Below are positions 23,467-33,962 of a DNA stretch of 64,000 nt, piece after piece. Both the position numbers and the translations under genes were made by a program. Every line of letters starts with the position of its first letter. Position 1 is the first letter of the stretch. Below the pieces are notes generated by a model that was not told the DNA's origin, did no database searches, and saw nothing but the letters and a program-made list of their open reading frames with translations. This DNA is from Gari tellinella (Eukaryota; Mollusca; Bivalvia; Cardiida; Psammobiidae): assembly GCA_922989275.2 (NCBI GenBank), contig OV277858.1:12011527-12075526 (forward strand), given 5' to 3'.

Positions 23467-23811
23467 GGGCCAATCGTATACGACACCTTTGTATAGGTAC
23501 AGACTGTACAATGACAAGGTAAAAACTGTGACTGCAGTACCAAAGAAACGAAATGCTCAGCCAATGCCTATATTATTGTGTAATGTCTTTGCAAAGCCAC
23601 CTACACCACGTTCTCTGCAGTCGTCATCAAATGCCGAAAGGTAACATAAGTGTACCCCTCTAAAAGGCCGAACGCCACAACGCCCTCGAATTCAACCACC
23701 CAAAGATGATCCCCAATTATCGAAAATATCAATTCATTTTAGAAAACAATCTGCTGGAGATAGACATAATTTAGCGATTTTTGAAGACTGGCTAAAGATT
23801 GTTCAATAGAA
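23467..23811 (+). CDS. Candidate exon or decayed gene fragment, unknown protein
   Basis: After an AG acceptor (ATATTGTAG at 23459-23467) one frame stays protein-like for about 114 codons and ends in TAG at 23809. It is basic and proline-containing: YNDKVKTVTAVPKKRN, FAKPPTPRSLQSSSN, and a C-terminal HFRKQSAGDRHNLAIFEDWL. One TAA interrupts it at about codon 59, directly at a donor-like AG|GTAACA, so it is either a pseudogene or two exon pieces. A poly(A)-like AATAAA occurs near 24156. No domain is recognised, and transposon origin cannot be excluded. Confidence 0.3.
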
Positions 23812-24455
23812 TTTCTTTTATGTTTTATGGTCGGTCCCAAGAGCATTGGACAACTTGCAGAAATATGACTACGTTAGATCGATCAATTTCAAAATGTATT
23901 CAGCTTAGTTACCCTTTTTCTCTGTATATGTAAAAGTCGCCCGTCAAATGTGTGGAAACCCTGCTATAAAGTTAGGTTAATGTTGTGTACACACTATTAC
24001 CAAGATCGTATACAGCATATATAAAAGTTTAAAAAATCCAGTGAATGTCTTCAACCTTTTTTACTTAATTTACTCGTTCTGAGTTTCTTTCTTTTAAATA
24101 TATATATATAGAATTAAAAAAAGAGAAAGATTATGCCTTTGTTTAAAAAATATTTAATAAAAACATAACGCTACTCTACTAAACTAGTTTCGGACTTTTG
24201 CATTTCCTTTTATATATATATATATATATAATTAATTAATTATATATATATATATATATATAATCCTAATGAAGGCATTAGGGGGACCGTCCCTAAAAAT
24301 GGGGTTTAAGGAGACATTTTATATATTTTTTATCTTATGGGTTTTTTTGTTTTTTTTACTCAATAAATCATGTTTAAGTTGTAATTAAGGTTTTTTTAAA
24401 AAAAAAATTTAGAAAAATTAAGTATTTAAAAATATACAAAAATATTGGTCTCCCT
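23812..24455. other. AT microsatellites, no gene
   Basis: (TA)n runs occur at about 24101-24112 and 24211-24262, the latter as (TA)n-ATTAATTAATTA-(TA)n, an almost perfect palindrome. The rest is AT-rich with long T and A runs. Confidence 0.6.
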
Positions 24456-25124
24456 AATATTTTGTAAGGACATTGAGGGTTTTAAGTAGACCAACAAATA
24501 TTCGAGTTTAAGGGGACCAATAAAAGTTTAAGGAGACCGATTCATATATATATATTACAGAAAATGGATAAATTCATTCTCAATTCAAATTGATGTATTT
24601 AACAGTGCTCCAGCTAGGCCTTTTTAGGAGGGTGCCCGCGCCCTGCCCTAAAATTAAAAAAAAAAATTATTTTTTTATTTTTTTACAAATTAATAGATCT
24701 ACTTAGCACATGGCTTGGAGCTCTCGGCCAATCAGATGCCTCAAAAGCCTGTGAATATATCGTTGATTTTACAAAACCATGAAATAACTAACACACTGTT
24801 CACTTATTCTAAACTTCCGTCATCTCAAGGCAATCTGACGTCACAACCCTAGCAATCCTCTGAACTGCACTCGCTTGATGACGTCATATTATGTACAGTG
24901 AGACCTAAACTTTAAAGGCAATTAATAATGTATTGTGCTTACATATAGAGCTTCAATAAGCGATTATCTATGTTGGTGTTTAAGCATGCTTAATGTCTCA
25001 AACTACACATTGAAATAACCTTTCAATTTAAGTAAAATATTACAAATAAAATGACTTTTTCGTCTAAAACAAAAAGCAGAAACGAAGGGTCCTCTTGTTT
25101 TCCTCGAGCCCAAGCCAATGCTAA

Positions 25125-25227
25125 ATAGGTTAGACCATGGTTGCGCGCGAATAAACGACATAGTTCTCGGGGGCTACGCCCCCTCGAACTATATCGTTTA
25201 TTCGCTTGCAACCATGGTCTAACCTAT
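25125..25227. repeat. Near-perfect 103-bp foldback
   Basis: ATAGGTTAGACCATGGTTGC at 25125 is answered by GCAACCATGGTCTAACCTAT ending at 25227. The inner arms continue through CGAATAAACGA and ATAGTTC to GGGGGC-TAC-GCCCCC at the tip. Arms are about 50 bp with only a few mismatches, so it is either young or selected. No target duplication is evident. A minus-strand ORF across it is coincidental. Confidence 0.85.
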
Positions 25228-25385
25228 ACTTACCAATAGTTTTTCTCTCAAATTATTCAAATTAATGTATATGTATTAACAATGGTTTTTCTCTCAAATT
25301 ATTTGTGAGGTTTAAGTAAACACGACATATATTTGAGTTTAAGGTGACCAATATAAGTTTAAGGAGACCGAAAGATATATATACA

Positions 25386-25665
25386 GGGGGGCCTCCGTGG
25401 CCTAGTGGTGTAGTCACTGTGACTAACATCACTAAGCTCCTCGCCGCTGTGAGTTCGAATCCCAGTAGGGTCGTTCGGATTTTTCATGTGGGGAAGCCTT
25501 CCAGCTGGCTTGCGGTAGGACGGTGGTTCTACCCAGTTGTTGATTTGTGCCTGAAACAGTGCATAAAGAACTTCTGGGGTCTTCCTCCACCTGTAATTAG
25601 CTGGACGTCGCGATATGACTGAAATACTGTTGAAAGCGACGTAAATCAAAAACAAATCAAATCAA
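25386..25665 (+). mobile_element. tRNA-derived SINE (Nin-type centre), copy 1
   Basis: A 280-bp SINE flanked by an 11-bp target duplication, ATATATATACA (25375-25385 and 25666-25676). The tRNA-like head has an A box (GTGGCCTAGTGGT) and a B box (GAGTTCGAATCCC). The centre has ATGTGGGGAAGCCTTCCAGC, TGGCTTGCGGTAGGACGG and TGGTTCTACCC, which I recognise as the conserved central domain shared by molluscan and cnidarian SINEs (Nin-DC type). The tail ends in AATCAAA repeats. It interrupts the ~185-bp repeat. ORFs on both strands across it are incidental. Confidence 0.9.
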
Positions 25666-26173
25666 ATATATATACAACATGAAAGGGATAAATTCATTCT
25701 AAATTCAAATTAATGTATTATCAATGGTTTTTCTCTCAAATTATTCAAATTAATGTATTAACAATGGTTTTTCTATCAAATTATTTGGGTTTTTTAAGTA
25801 GACACAACATAATATTCGAGTTTAAGGTGACCGATATTAGTTTAAGGAGACCGATTGATATATATATATACAACATAAATGGAAAACAATTATTCTAAAT
25901 TCAAATAAATGTATTATCAATGGTTTTTCTCTCAAATTATTCAAATTAATGTATCAATTGTTTTCTCTCAAATTATTAGGGAGTTTTAAGTAGACACAAC
26001 ATATATTCCAGTTTAAGTTGACCGATTTTAGTTTAAGGAGACCGATTCATATGTATACAACATAAAAGGAAAAAAATTCATTCTGAATTCAAATTAATGT
26101 ATTATCAATGGTTTTTCTCTCAAATTATTCCCTGGCAGATGTAGTCGAGGGGTAAAGGACCAACATTACTAAA

Positions 26174-26650
26174 AACAAGAATGCGCGTTCAATAAACACT
26201 TATGCCCCCGGTGGCATCCTTGACAATATATTCTGAATTTTTTCTAAGTCCAAATTAGGTCAAGGTCAAGGTAAAAATCAAGGTTGGGCAATATGGGTGG
26301 ATAGGTAGTGATCCAAGGAAACAACTGTATAAGTACCAAAGAATTGTAGTCAGTTATGCTGATGCTAGACGAAACGGTAAAATCTAGTTAACCAAGAAAT
26401 AGCCCATTTAAAAGATATTATTTATTTAATATAAGTCCAAATTAGGTCAAGGTCAAAATCAAGGTTGGGTGATATTGGTGGATAGGGAATGGTCCAAGGC
26501 AACAACTGTATAAGTATCCAAGCAGTTGAGTAAGCGGTGTTGATGCTAGACGAAATGGCAAAATCTACTCAACCTGTTACGGACGGACGGAAGGACGGAC
26601 AGGACGATTACTATATGCCTCCGCATCTATAGATGCCGGGGGCATAAAAA
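26174..26650 (+). mobile_element. Pearl-like element, family P1, copy 1
   Basis: It begins ACAAGAATGCGCGTTCAATA, followed by the stem TGCCCCCGGTGGCA. Two ~175-bp internal repeats carry CCAAATTAGGTCAAGGTCA and GATGCTAGACGAAA. An ACGG microsatellite (ACGGACGGAAGGACGG) follows, and the end is ATGCCGGGGGCATAAAAA. This left flank, tandem core, ACGG tract, right hairpin order is the plan of pearl/CvA-type bivalve elements. There is no coding sequence; mobilisation would be in trans. Confidence 0.75.
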
Positions 26651-27235
26651 ACCTTTTCTAGCATATCTGAGTACACCAAGGGCAAATAAGTCTTGACACA
26701 ATGATCCGATTTCAATAATAATCATTCATTTCATGAACTTTTACTTCAATAATTATACTGTGGGTAAATATTATCAAAGTCCATTCAAAACTGTAGTTGC
26801 TTAGTGTGTTAACACTGTCAAATAAGCCTTTTATAGCATATTTTAGTACATCAAGGTCAGATAACTATGTAACAACAAATCAAATTATTCTAAAATTTCC
26901 CTCATCTTCATATCTTGATCACTTTAACATTTGTGTGACGTTTCATCAACATCCTTCAAATAGTCAGGACAAGCTTATTATAGCATATTTAAGTACATCA
27001 AAGGCAGATAACTCTGTAACGAAACATTGAATTAACCTCAACTCGACTCACATTCAGATCGTTATGCATATACCATTTGTGTGAAGTTTCATTAATATCC
27101 GTTCAATAGTTTTCTGGAAACTGAGGACAAACAAAATCTTGACAGAAGAACAGACAAACGAACAAACTTATTCACGGACGGACAGACAGGGCCATGCCAA
27201 TATACGACCACTTCTTGAGGTGGGCGTATAAAAAA
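26651..27235 (+). mobile_element. Pearl-like element, family P2
   Basis: Three degenerate ~165-bp internal repeats share TTATAGCATATTTAAGTACA, TCAAGGCAGATAACT-like sequence and TGTGTGAAGTTTCAT. They are followed by CACGGACGGACAGACAGG, then ACCACTTCTTGAGGTGGGCG, a terminal hairpin before poly(A). It abuts P1 copies on both sides, so the three form a head-to-tail cluster. Confidence 0.65.
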
Positions 27236-27839
27236 ACAAGACTGGACGTTCAATAAACGCTTATGCCCCCGGTGGCATCCAAATTAGGTCAAGGTCAAAC
27301 TGAGCTTGGGTATTATTGGTGAGTTGGTAATGGTCCAAAGCAATAACTGTATAAGTATCGAAGCATTGTAGTAAACAGTGTTGATGCTAGACGAAACGGT
27401 AAAGTCTAGTTAACCCGGAAATAGCCTATTTAAAATATTCTAAGTCCAAATTAGGTCAAGGTCAAGGTCAAAATCAAAGTTTGGTGGATAGGGAATGGTC
27501 AAATGCAACAACTGTATAAGTATCAAAGCATTGTAGTCAGATGTGTTGATGCTAGACGAAACGGTATATTCTAGTTAACCAGGAAATAGCCTATTCAAAA
27601 TATTCTAAGTCCAAATTAGGTCAAGATCAAGGTCAAGATCAAAGTTTGGTGATATTGGTGGATAGGGAATGATCCAATGCAACAACTGTATAAGTATCCA
27701 AGCATTTGGGTAAGCGGTGTTGATGCTAGACGAAACGGTAAATTCTACTTAACCTTGTTACGGACACACAGACGGACGGACTGACGGATATGACGATTAC
27801 TATATGCCTCCGCATCTGTCGATGCCGGAGGCATAAAAA
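27236..27839 (+). mobile_element. Pearl-like element, family P1, copy 2
   Basis: This has the same architecture as the 26174 copy but with three internal repeats instead of two. The ACGG tract is CAGACGGACGGACTGACGG and the right end is GATGCCGGAGGCATAAAAA. TCAAGGTCA occurs repeatedly in the internal repeats. Confidence 0.75.
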
Positions 27840-28540
27840 CCGAGCAGACGGGCAGATTACAGTTTGAACACGACAAGTGTGATCTTGACAAATACACTGT
27901 AAATTTTGAATGTGTTAATAGACGATAAGCTAGCTCAGATGATGATGTTCATTGCGGGTCAGATTTTTACATGAATATTCAGTAAGAGAAGGTTTAGAAA
28001 ACAACAAGTATTGTAATACTTCTGTAGACAATATATTGAAACAAGCAACAGATGACAACCACGATGGCATTGAATATCACTTTTGCAAATTAACATGATG
28101 ATATTCACCCATAATAAATACATTGTCCCATATAGTTTTGAAGACAAATTACCTTGATAAGTCACAACATTAACCCAGATGACCCCCACTCCAGGGTACT
28201 GGTAATTTGTTTTTTAATAAACTTTGATACAAGTATATCAACATCAGATTTTCTATTAACGTGCAGAGGTGGGTGCATTGTCAACGACAGAGGACTCCCT
28301 TCCAGGTAACTGGCTAGCTGCCCACATGACAATTTCTAACACACGATCTCCACATTTTCAATCATGTGGGTCTCTGCGAGACCCGATTCTTTCCCTATTA
28401 TAGCCACTTTATTATTCTAAACAAGTCCATAAATATTTTTGTCAAATATGCACCAACTACGGTACACTGTTTGAGATATTATCATTTTGTAAAATATCAA
28501 CAATATAGCTATACTTGCTCTGAGAATATATTATCATGGG
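27840..28540. other. No recognised feature
   Basis: Short ORFs only; no repeat shared with other parts of the window. Confidence 0.4.
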
Positions 28541-28800
28541 TGTTTCCATGAACTCTTATGTCCCCTTCTGAAACTTTTTGAGTCCATGACAATAACTGTT
28601 TAAGTATCAAGGATTGTAGTAAATAGTGTTGATACTAGACGAAACAGTAAAGTCTAGTTGACTAAGAAATAGCCCATTTAAGATATTTAAAGCCCAAATT
28701 AGGTCAAGGTTAAATCAACGTTTGGTAGTATGAGTTGATTGGTATTGGTCCAACGCAACAACTGTAAGCATTGTCGTCAGTCAAATTTAACAAAATGTAC
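28541..28800 (+). mobile_element. Fragment of pearl-like family P1
   Basis: It contains GATACTAGACGAAACAGTAA, AATAGCCCATTTAAG and AATTAGGTCAAGGT as in full P1 copies. It lacks the ACGG tract and right end. The left hairpin is reduced to ATGTCCCCTTC. Confidence 0.65.
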
Positions 28801-29310
28801 TTTTTGAGAACTTATTGCAAAATGTACGAAAAGTGCTATGTTCAAGTGCTCTTGAAAGGGGTAATTTAGGTTAGTATTGTGATTTATCAAGTATTGTGAT
28901 CTTATCGTGCATTATACAATAGTAAATAATTGTCCTTTTCACTGATATGTCACACTTATTATATCCAAGTTATTGTTCAAGTTTGTTAGTTATGAAACAA
29001 TCCTTGTAAAAGTGTCAAGCAGCATGCTCTTTGTGTTCCCCCCCCCCCCCCACACACACACCCTTCAGAAACATGTTTTGTTCACTGTAATTCTCTTTAA
29101 TGTGTTGCTCTGGCTTCTGTTTTCAGTGTTTTCCTTTCATTGAAAAGCTTTGTTCTTGCTTTCACATACTGCTGGGGTTTCCAAAAAGCTAACAGTGACT
29201 GTGGCTTGCACCTTTTCAGATATTCCATTATCTGGTCTTTGCCTTAAAAACAGAAAACGAACTTACATTTTACACAAAAGTTCTAAAAGAAATCAGACAT
29301 TTAGCAACCA
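28801..29310. other. No gene; C-run and CA microsatellite
   Basis: A run of 13 C followed by (CA)n lies at about 29039-29062. Otherwise unassigned. Confidence 0.5.
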
Positions 29311-29534
29311 GGGGCCCGTTTCATAAAACTTCATACGACAAATGTTGTCATAAGTCAGATTATAAAATGCTCAACTATTATCTATTTCTCCATCTAATGC
29401 TGTCTTGTGACATCGGTTTGGAGTCGTTTTTTTAGTCACAAGGCTTGATTAGATGGAGAAATCAGATATTAAATGTATTTAAAGTTTAGACTTACAATCG
29501 TTTTTGTTGTTCGAAGTTTTCTGAAACGGGCTCC
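29311..29534. mobile_element. MITE with GGGCCCGTTTCA ends, copy 1
   Basis: The left end GGGGCCCGTTTCATAAAAC is matched by the inverted right end GTTTTCTGAAACGGGCTCC. Internal palindromic segments follow: TGTCATAAGTCAGA with CTTACAATC, and CCATCTAATGC with GATTAGATGG. A diverged second copy is at 58032-58250. Non-coding. Confidence 0.7.
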
Positions 29535-29687
29535 AGGTATTTGTGACACATTGCATAAAATATGATAAATTTCACCATACAATACTATGTCCCATATGGG
29601 CCATCATGACTCTGGATTAATATCAAATTTTACAGCCAAAATGGTCACCTAGAGCCTATATCCCATCTGAGCATATAACAAATGGAA

Positions 29688-30326
29688 ACAAGACTGCACG
29701 TTCAATAAACACTTATGCCCCCGGTGGCATCCTTGACAATATTAATATTCTAAATATTTTCTAAGTCAAAATTAGGTCACGGTCAAGATCAAACTGAGTT
29801 TGGATATTCTTGGTGAGTTGGTAATAGTCCGTGTCAATAACTGTATAAGTACAAAAGCATTGTACTAGGCAGTGTTGATGCTAGATGAAACGGAAAAATC
29901 TAGTTAACTGAGAAAGAGCCTATTTAAAATATTCTAAGTTCAAATTAAGTCAAGGTCACGGTCAAAATCAAGGTTGGGTAATATGGGTGGATTGGTAGTG
30001 ATCCAAGGTAATATCCGTATAAGTATCAACACATTGTAGTCAGTTGTGTTGATGCTAGATGAAATGGTAAAATCTAGTTTTCCAAGAAATAGCCTATCTA
30101 AATATTCTAAGTACAAATAAGGTCAAGGTCAATGTCAAAATCATGGTTTGTTGATATTGGTGGATAGGGAATGGTCCAAAGCAATAACTGTATAAGTGTC
30201 AAAGTATTTGAGTAAGCGGTGTTGATGCTAGACGAAACGGTAACATCTACTTAACCTTGTTACGGACGCACACACGCATGGATGGACAATTACTATATGC
30301 CTCTGCATATGCCGGGGGCATAAAAA
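29688..30326 (+). mobile_element. Pearl-like element, family P1, copy 3
   Basis: A full-length copy with left hairpin TGCCCCCGGTGGCA, three internal repeats (GCTAGATGAAACGG and variants), a reduced microsatellite (ACGCACACACGCATGGATGG) and the right end TGCCGGGGGCATAAAAA. Confidence 0.75.
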
Positions 30327-30756
30327 GATCAACAAAAGGGTCCTGAAGAGCTCACCAGAGAAATGAGGGAGTATCACATGGTTGTTTTGGGAAGTTTTTT
30401 CTACCAATCAAGGACAAACAGCTACTTTATGACCCTTTCTTACTGATAAAAGCTTTGATGCAAATGACTTCTACATTTCTTCACCGATTGACATCAAACT
30501 TTGCATATGCATTTAACATGAAGTGTAGATGTGCATGACATGATATTTTTCAAGAGAGTTGTTTTAAGATAGGTAAAGTTATGGCCACTGATGGGACTTG
30601 TACATTTTTGGATCCAAACCAATGCTACATTTCTTTACCAATTCATATAAAACTTTGTATATGCATAATTAAAAAAGAAGTGTTAATTTTCACGACCCAA
30701 ATCTTCATTCCACTCTTCCAAAGAATTACAGAGTTAAGGCCACTGGATGAGCTGGA
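30327..30756 (+). mobile_element. Pearl-like family fragment (P7)
   Basis: It starts with a CAAAAGGGTCCTGAAGAGCT flank and contains two ~170-bp repeats sharing CTACATTTCTTxACCAATT and AAACTTTG(C/T)ATATGCAT. No ACGG tract or right end is visible before family P3 starts. Confidence 0.45.
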
Positions 30757-30927
30757 AAACTAGACCAATCAAAAATGGTGATTCAATCCCCCAGTAGGGT
30801 TTTGTCACAAGAGGTAAATGTTTCAGGATAAAATTGTTGTGTGCACTAAATGTGCTCTCTAACTATAACAAAATGCAATAACTTCTAGCCTAAGTTGGAT
30901 AAAATATAACAACAAAGGGAAGTAATT

Positions 30928-32467
30928 CCAACAAGGGACACAGTGACCCTAAATCGCTCGCCTGATACACCATGTAAAACTTGACCTATAGTGACCTAGA
31001 TTATGTTTGTTTGTTTGTTTGTTTTGATTTTACGTCGCTTTCAACAGTATTTCAGTCATATCGCAACGTCCAGCTAATCACAGGTGGAAGAAGACCCCAG
31101 AAGCCCTTTATGCACTGTAATAGGCACAAATCGGCAACTGGGTAGAACCACCGACCTTCCGCAAGCCAGCTGGAAGGCTTCCCCACATGAAAAATCCGAA
31201 CGATCCTACTGGGATTCGAACTCACAGCGGTGAGGAGCTTAGTGATGTAAGTCACAGTGACTACCGCTAGGCAACGGAGGCCCCCCACCTAGATTATGTA
31301 TGACTAGACATGACCCACAATCAACAATAGAATGTTAACAAGATGTTTCTATGAGTTGACCTAGTAACCTAGTTTTTGACCAGACACTACCCTCATTTGA
31401 TTTTGACCTTGATTTGATGTAGGCAAGCATCATTCAGATCTGAGTTAACACTGGTTTTGATTTGACCTAGTGACCTAGTTTTGACCTGACATGACCCATA
31501 TTATTAATTAGGCAAACATTCTATTTTTTTGCATTTAAAGCCATTGAGACTTGTAGCCTCTAGAGTGTTAACAAAGTTTTTCTATGATTTGACCTAGAGT
31601 AACCTAGTTTTTGACCAGACATGACCCACATTAACACTTGACCTGGATATCAATTGGGCAAACATTCTTACCAAGTGTCATGAAGATCGGATAAGTTTTG
31701 TAGCCTCTAGGGTATGAGTAAGGTTTTCCAATTATTTGACCTAGTGACTGAGTGTTTGACCAGATCTGACCCATGTTGGAAATTGACCTAGCTATAAATG
31801 AGGCAAACATTTTAAGTAAGTGTCATGGAGATTGGATGAGTTTTGTAGCCTCTAAAGTGTTAACAAGGTTTTCCTATGAATTGCCCTAGTGGCTAATGAC
31901 CTGTTTTAGACCCGAACTGAACCGCATTCAAACTTGACATAGATATCAATTAGGCACACATTATACCCTAGTTGCATTTAAATCCAATTAGATTTGAAGC
32001 CTCTAGAGACTGTTCATAAGGTTTTCCTATGATTTGACCTAGTGACCTAGTTTTTAACTGGCCATGACCCACATTCAAACTTGACCTTGATATAAATGAG
32101 GTGAACATTTAAAAAAATTCATTTAGATACAATGAGATTTGTAGCCTCTAGAGTGTAACAAGGTTTTTACTATGATTTGACATGCTGACCTAGTTTTGAC
32201 TGGACATGACCCACATTCGAACTTGACCTACATTTTTCAAGACAAACATTAAAACTAATTATCATGAATACCAAATGAAATGTGTAGTCCTTAGAGTGTT
32301 AACAAGGTTTTTCTTTGATTTGACCTAGTTTTTAACCGGACATGACCCTCATTCGCACTTGATCTAGATTTCATTAAGATAAACATTGTTATCAAGTTTC
32401 ATGAAGATCCAGTGAAATGTGTGGCCATTTACCTTAAATGTTAACAAGCAATTGTGGACGGAGTGCC
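30928..32467 (+). mobile_element. Pearl-like family P4 nested in P3
   Basis: It starts AACAAGGGACACAGTGACCC (hairpin) and ends GGACGGAGTGCCAGGTGAGC. The body is about seven ~150-bp repeats with TTTGACCTAGTGACCTAGTT, ACATGACCCACATTC, ATGAAGATC and TAGCCTCTAGAGTGTTAAC. TGACCT half-sites occur throughout. It sits inside a P3 monomer, and a SINE sits inside its first repeat. Confidence 0.7.
31007..31286 (-). mobile_element. tRNA-derived SINE (Nin-type centre), copy 2
   Basis: Exactly 280 bp, like copy 1, in minus orientation. The 13-bp target duplication ACCTAGATTATGT is at 30994-31006 and 31287-31299. B box GAGTTCGAATCCC, the centre with CCAGCTGGCTTGCGGAAGG, and the ACAAAC-type tail are all present. 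Intact flanks show insertion after P4 was in place. Confidence 0.92.
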
Positions 32468-32740
32468 AGGTGAGCTAAAAATACTGATGACAGAGTAACA
32501 GTTCTTGAGGATGGCACTCCTAGACAATGATATATACATAATCTGTATATTAAGTTTTAAGTCAATAACTCTTATACTTTGGCAAATTATTATGTTCCAG
32601 ACAAGACTACATTCGATAAAATATAACAACAAACAATCAAAATACTGATGACGGAGTAACGGTTCTTATACACTGCACTCCTGGTCAATGAGATATGTCT
32701 GTATATGAAGTTTGAAGTCAATACTATGCCTGACTTTACC

Positions 32741-33060
32741 ATAACCTCTTATGACTCTGACAGACATGACCAAACTTGTATTGAAATCAAGAGCTTTATC
32801 AGACGAGTACACATACCGACTATGAAGTTTCTATCACATGTTACTAAGTTCAAAAGTTATGACCAATGTTAAATTCAGCCTATTAAGTATTTACATAACC
32901 TCTACATGACCTTGACCTTGAATTGAGACCAAATGCAAACTATGAAGTCTCTATCATATTTTATTGAAGTCTTTATAGATCATATGTGATTCAAAATTTA
33001 TGGTAACGTTTCAAGCTGTAGACAGACAAGCAGCGAGGACCGAAACAATTTGCCCCAACT
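32741..33060 (+). repeat. Pearl-like core remnant
   Basis: Two degenerate ~150-bp repeats share CAAAxxxTATGAAGT(T/C)TCTATCA and TGACCTTGACCTTGAATTGA, a direct pair of receptor half-sites. The end AGACAGACAAGCAGCGAGG resembles a mutated ACGG-type tract. Confidence 0.4.
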
Positions 33061-33277
33061 ATAAGTCATACTGGGTATCTACAAGGAGAAATACAGTATG
33101 TTTAGTTTGTTTACACAAGAATATATGGTGAGCCGCATAAAATGGATCAATCAGTATTGCCTGAGCTTTTTCTTTTTTTCCCCACTGTGTTACGTGATCT
33201 TCCAAACTGAAATCATCTCTTTCTGAAATTGACACAATATTATACACATACTAACTTTAACTACATGCAACACTTTA
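33061..33277. other. No recognised feature
   Basis: Only a short minus-strand ORF without recognisable motifs. Confidence 0.4.
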
Positions 33278-33427
33278 AAAACAAGGGCCACAATGGCCCT
33301 ATATTGTTCACATGGTACACCATGTAAAACTTGACCTATAGTGCTCTAGATTTTGACCTCACATGACCCACATTCAATCATGGCCTAGATTTTGATGAGG
33401 CAAACAATTTGAGAAAAGTTTCATTAA

Positions 33428-33962
33428 AGCGACTCGCAACCAGATGGTGCATTAAAAATAGTAATTTGTAAATATGTGTCAAACGCTTATATAAATGGTA
33501 AAGAATTAGTTTAGGATAAGAAATTCTGTTTAAAAAAATGTATTTCAATAAAAAAAATATTGGTCTCTGGTGGGATTCGAACCCGGGGCCCGGCATTGGC
33601 GGACAAAAGGCAAAATAGGGGAAACCGCTTAGACCAATGGACCACGGAACTATCCGTTTATCTCGGATCGATTTAACGTATTTCAATGTGTAGCGATCGA
33701 AAGTGCATACAACTTCGTAATTCGGCTCGTGTTTATGTCTGAGCCCGTGTAGAGAAGCAACAACAACAACTATACCGTCTACTAGTCGGTATAGAAAAAC
33801 GATGGAAAATATCTAAAAATCTAAGATTCGGTGACGATTCTTGAGACTTTTTTTGGGTGATCATATTTTTTTAATGTCAGAAGCCAAATAATGCCACAAA
33901 TTTGCTTTTATTTGAGTATTTTATTTTATTTTGACAAGTACACCATCCGGTTGCGAATCCCT
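33428..33962. mobile_element. 535-bp TTAA-target DNA element with internal tRNA-like segment
   Basis: TTAA at 33424-33427 and 33963-33966 flank inverted ends AGCGACTCGCAACCAGATGG and, from the right, AGGGATTCGCAACCGGATGG. Removing the element and one TTAA restores the P4 phrase GTTTCATTAAGATC, so the insertion site is exact. TTAA duplication fits piggyBac or Kolobok-type transposition. The centre holds a tRNA-like sequence on the minus strand. Confidence 0.85.
33558..33648 (-). tRNA. tRNA-like (pseudo-tRNA) segment inside a TTAA element
   Basis: The minus strand has an A-box-like TGGTCTAAGCGG and a perfect B box, GGTTCGAATCC, about 45 bp apart, with an extended middle as in Leu/Ser-type tRNAs. 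The T stem and acceptor stem pair poorly, so this is a promoter-bearing relic rather than a working tRNA gene. Confidence 0.5.

Larger units (their letters stand above)
24456..26130 (+). repeat. ~185-bp tandem repeat region with insertions
   Basis: The recurring unit runs GTTTAAGTAGACACAACATA, GTTTAAGGTGACCGAT, TTTAAGGAGACCGAT, an AT stretch with ACAACAT, AATTCATTCT, then TCAATGGTTTTTCTCTCAAA. Copies begin near 24475, 25300, 25790 and 25985. One unit is split by a ~620-bp insertion (24605-25228) and another by a SINE (25386-25665). The GTTTAAGTAGACAC phrase also forms the core of the 43-bp array at 35313. Confidence 0.75.
30757..32740 (+). mobile_element. Pearl-like family P3, split copy
   Basis: The left part (30757-30930) has the P3 start ACTAGACCAATCAAAAATGG and hairpin CCCCCAGTAGGG. 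The right part (about 32468-32740) resumes mid-monomer with AATACTGATGACAGAGTAAC and includes two monomers like those of the intact copy at 38291-39745. The interruption is a P4 element, itself carrying a SINE. Confidence 0.65.

Noticed and set aside
25359..25655. 98- and 92-codon ORFs on opposite strands
   Set aside because: Both lie over the SINE and are repeated in the SINE at 31007-31286.
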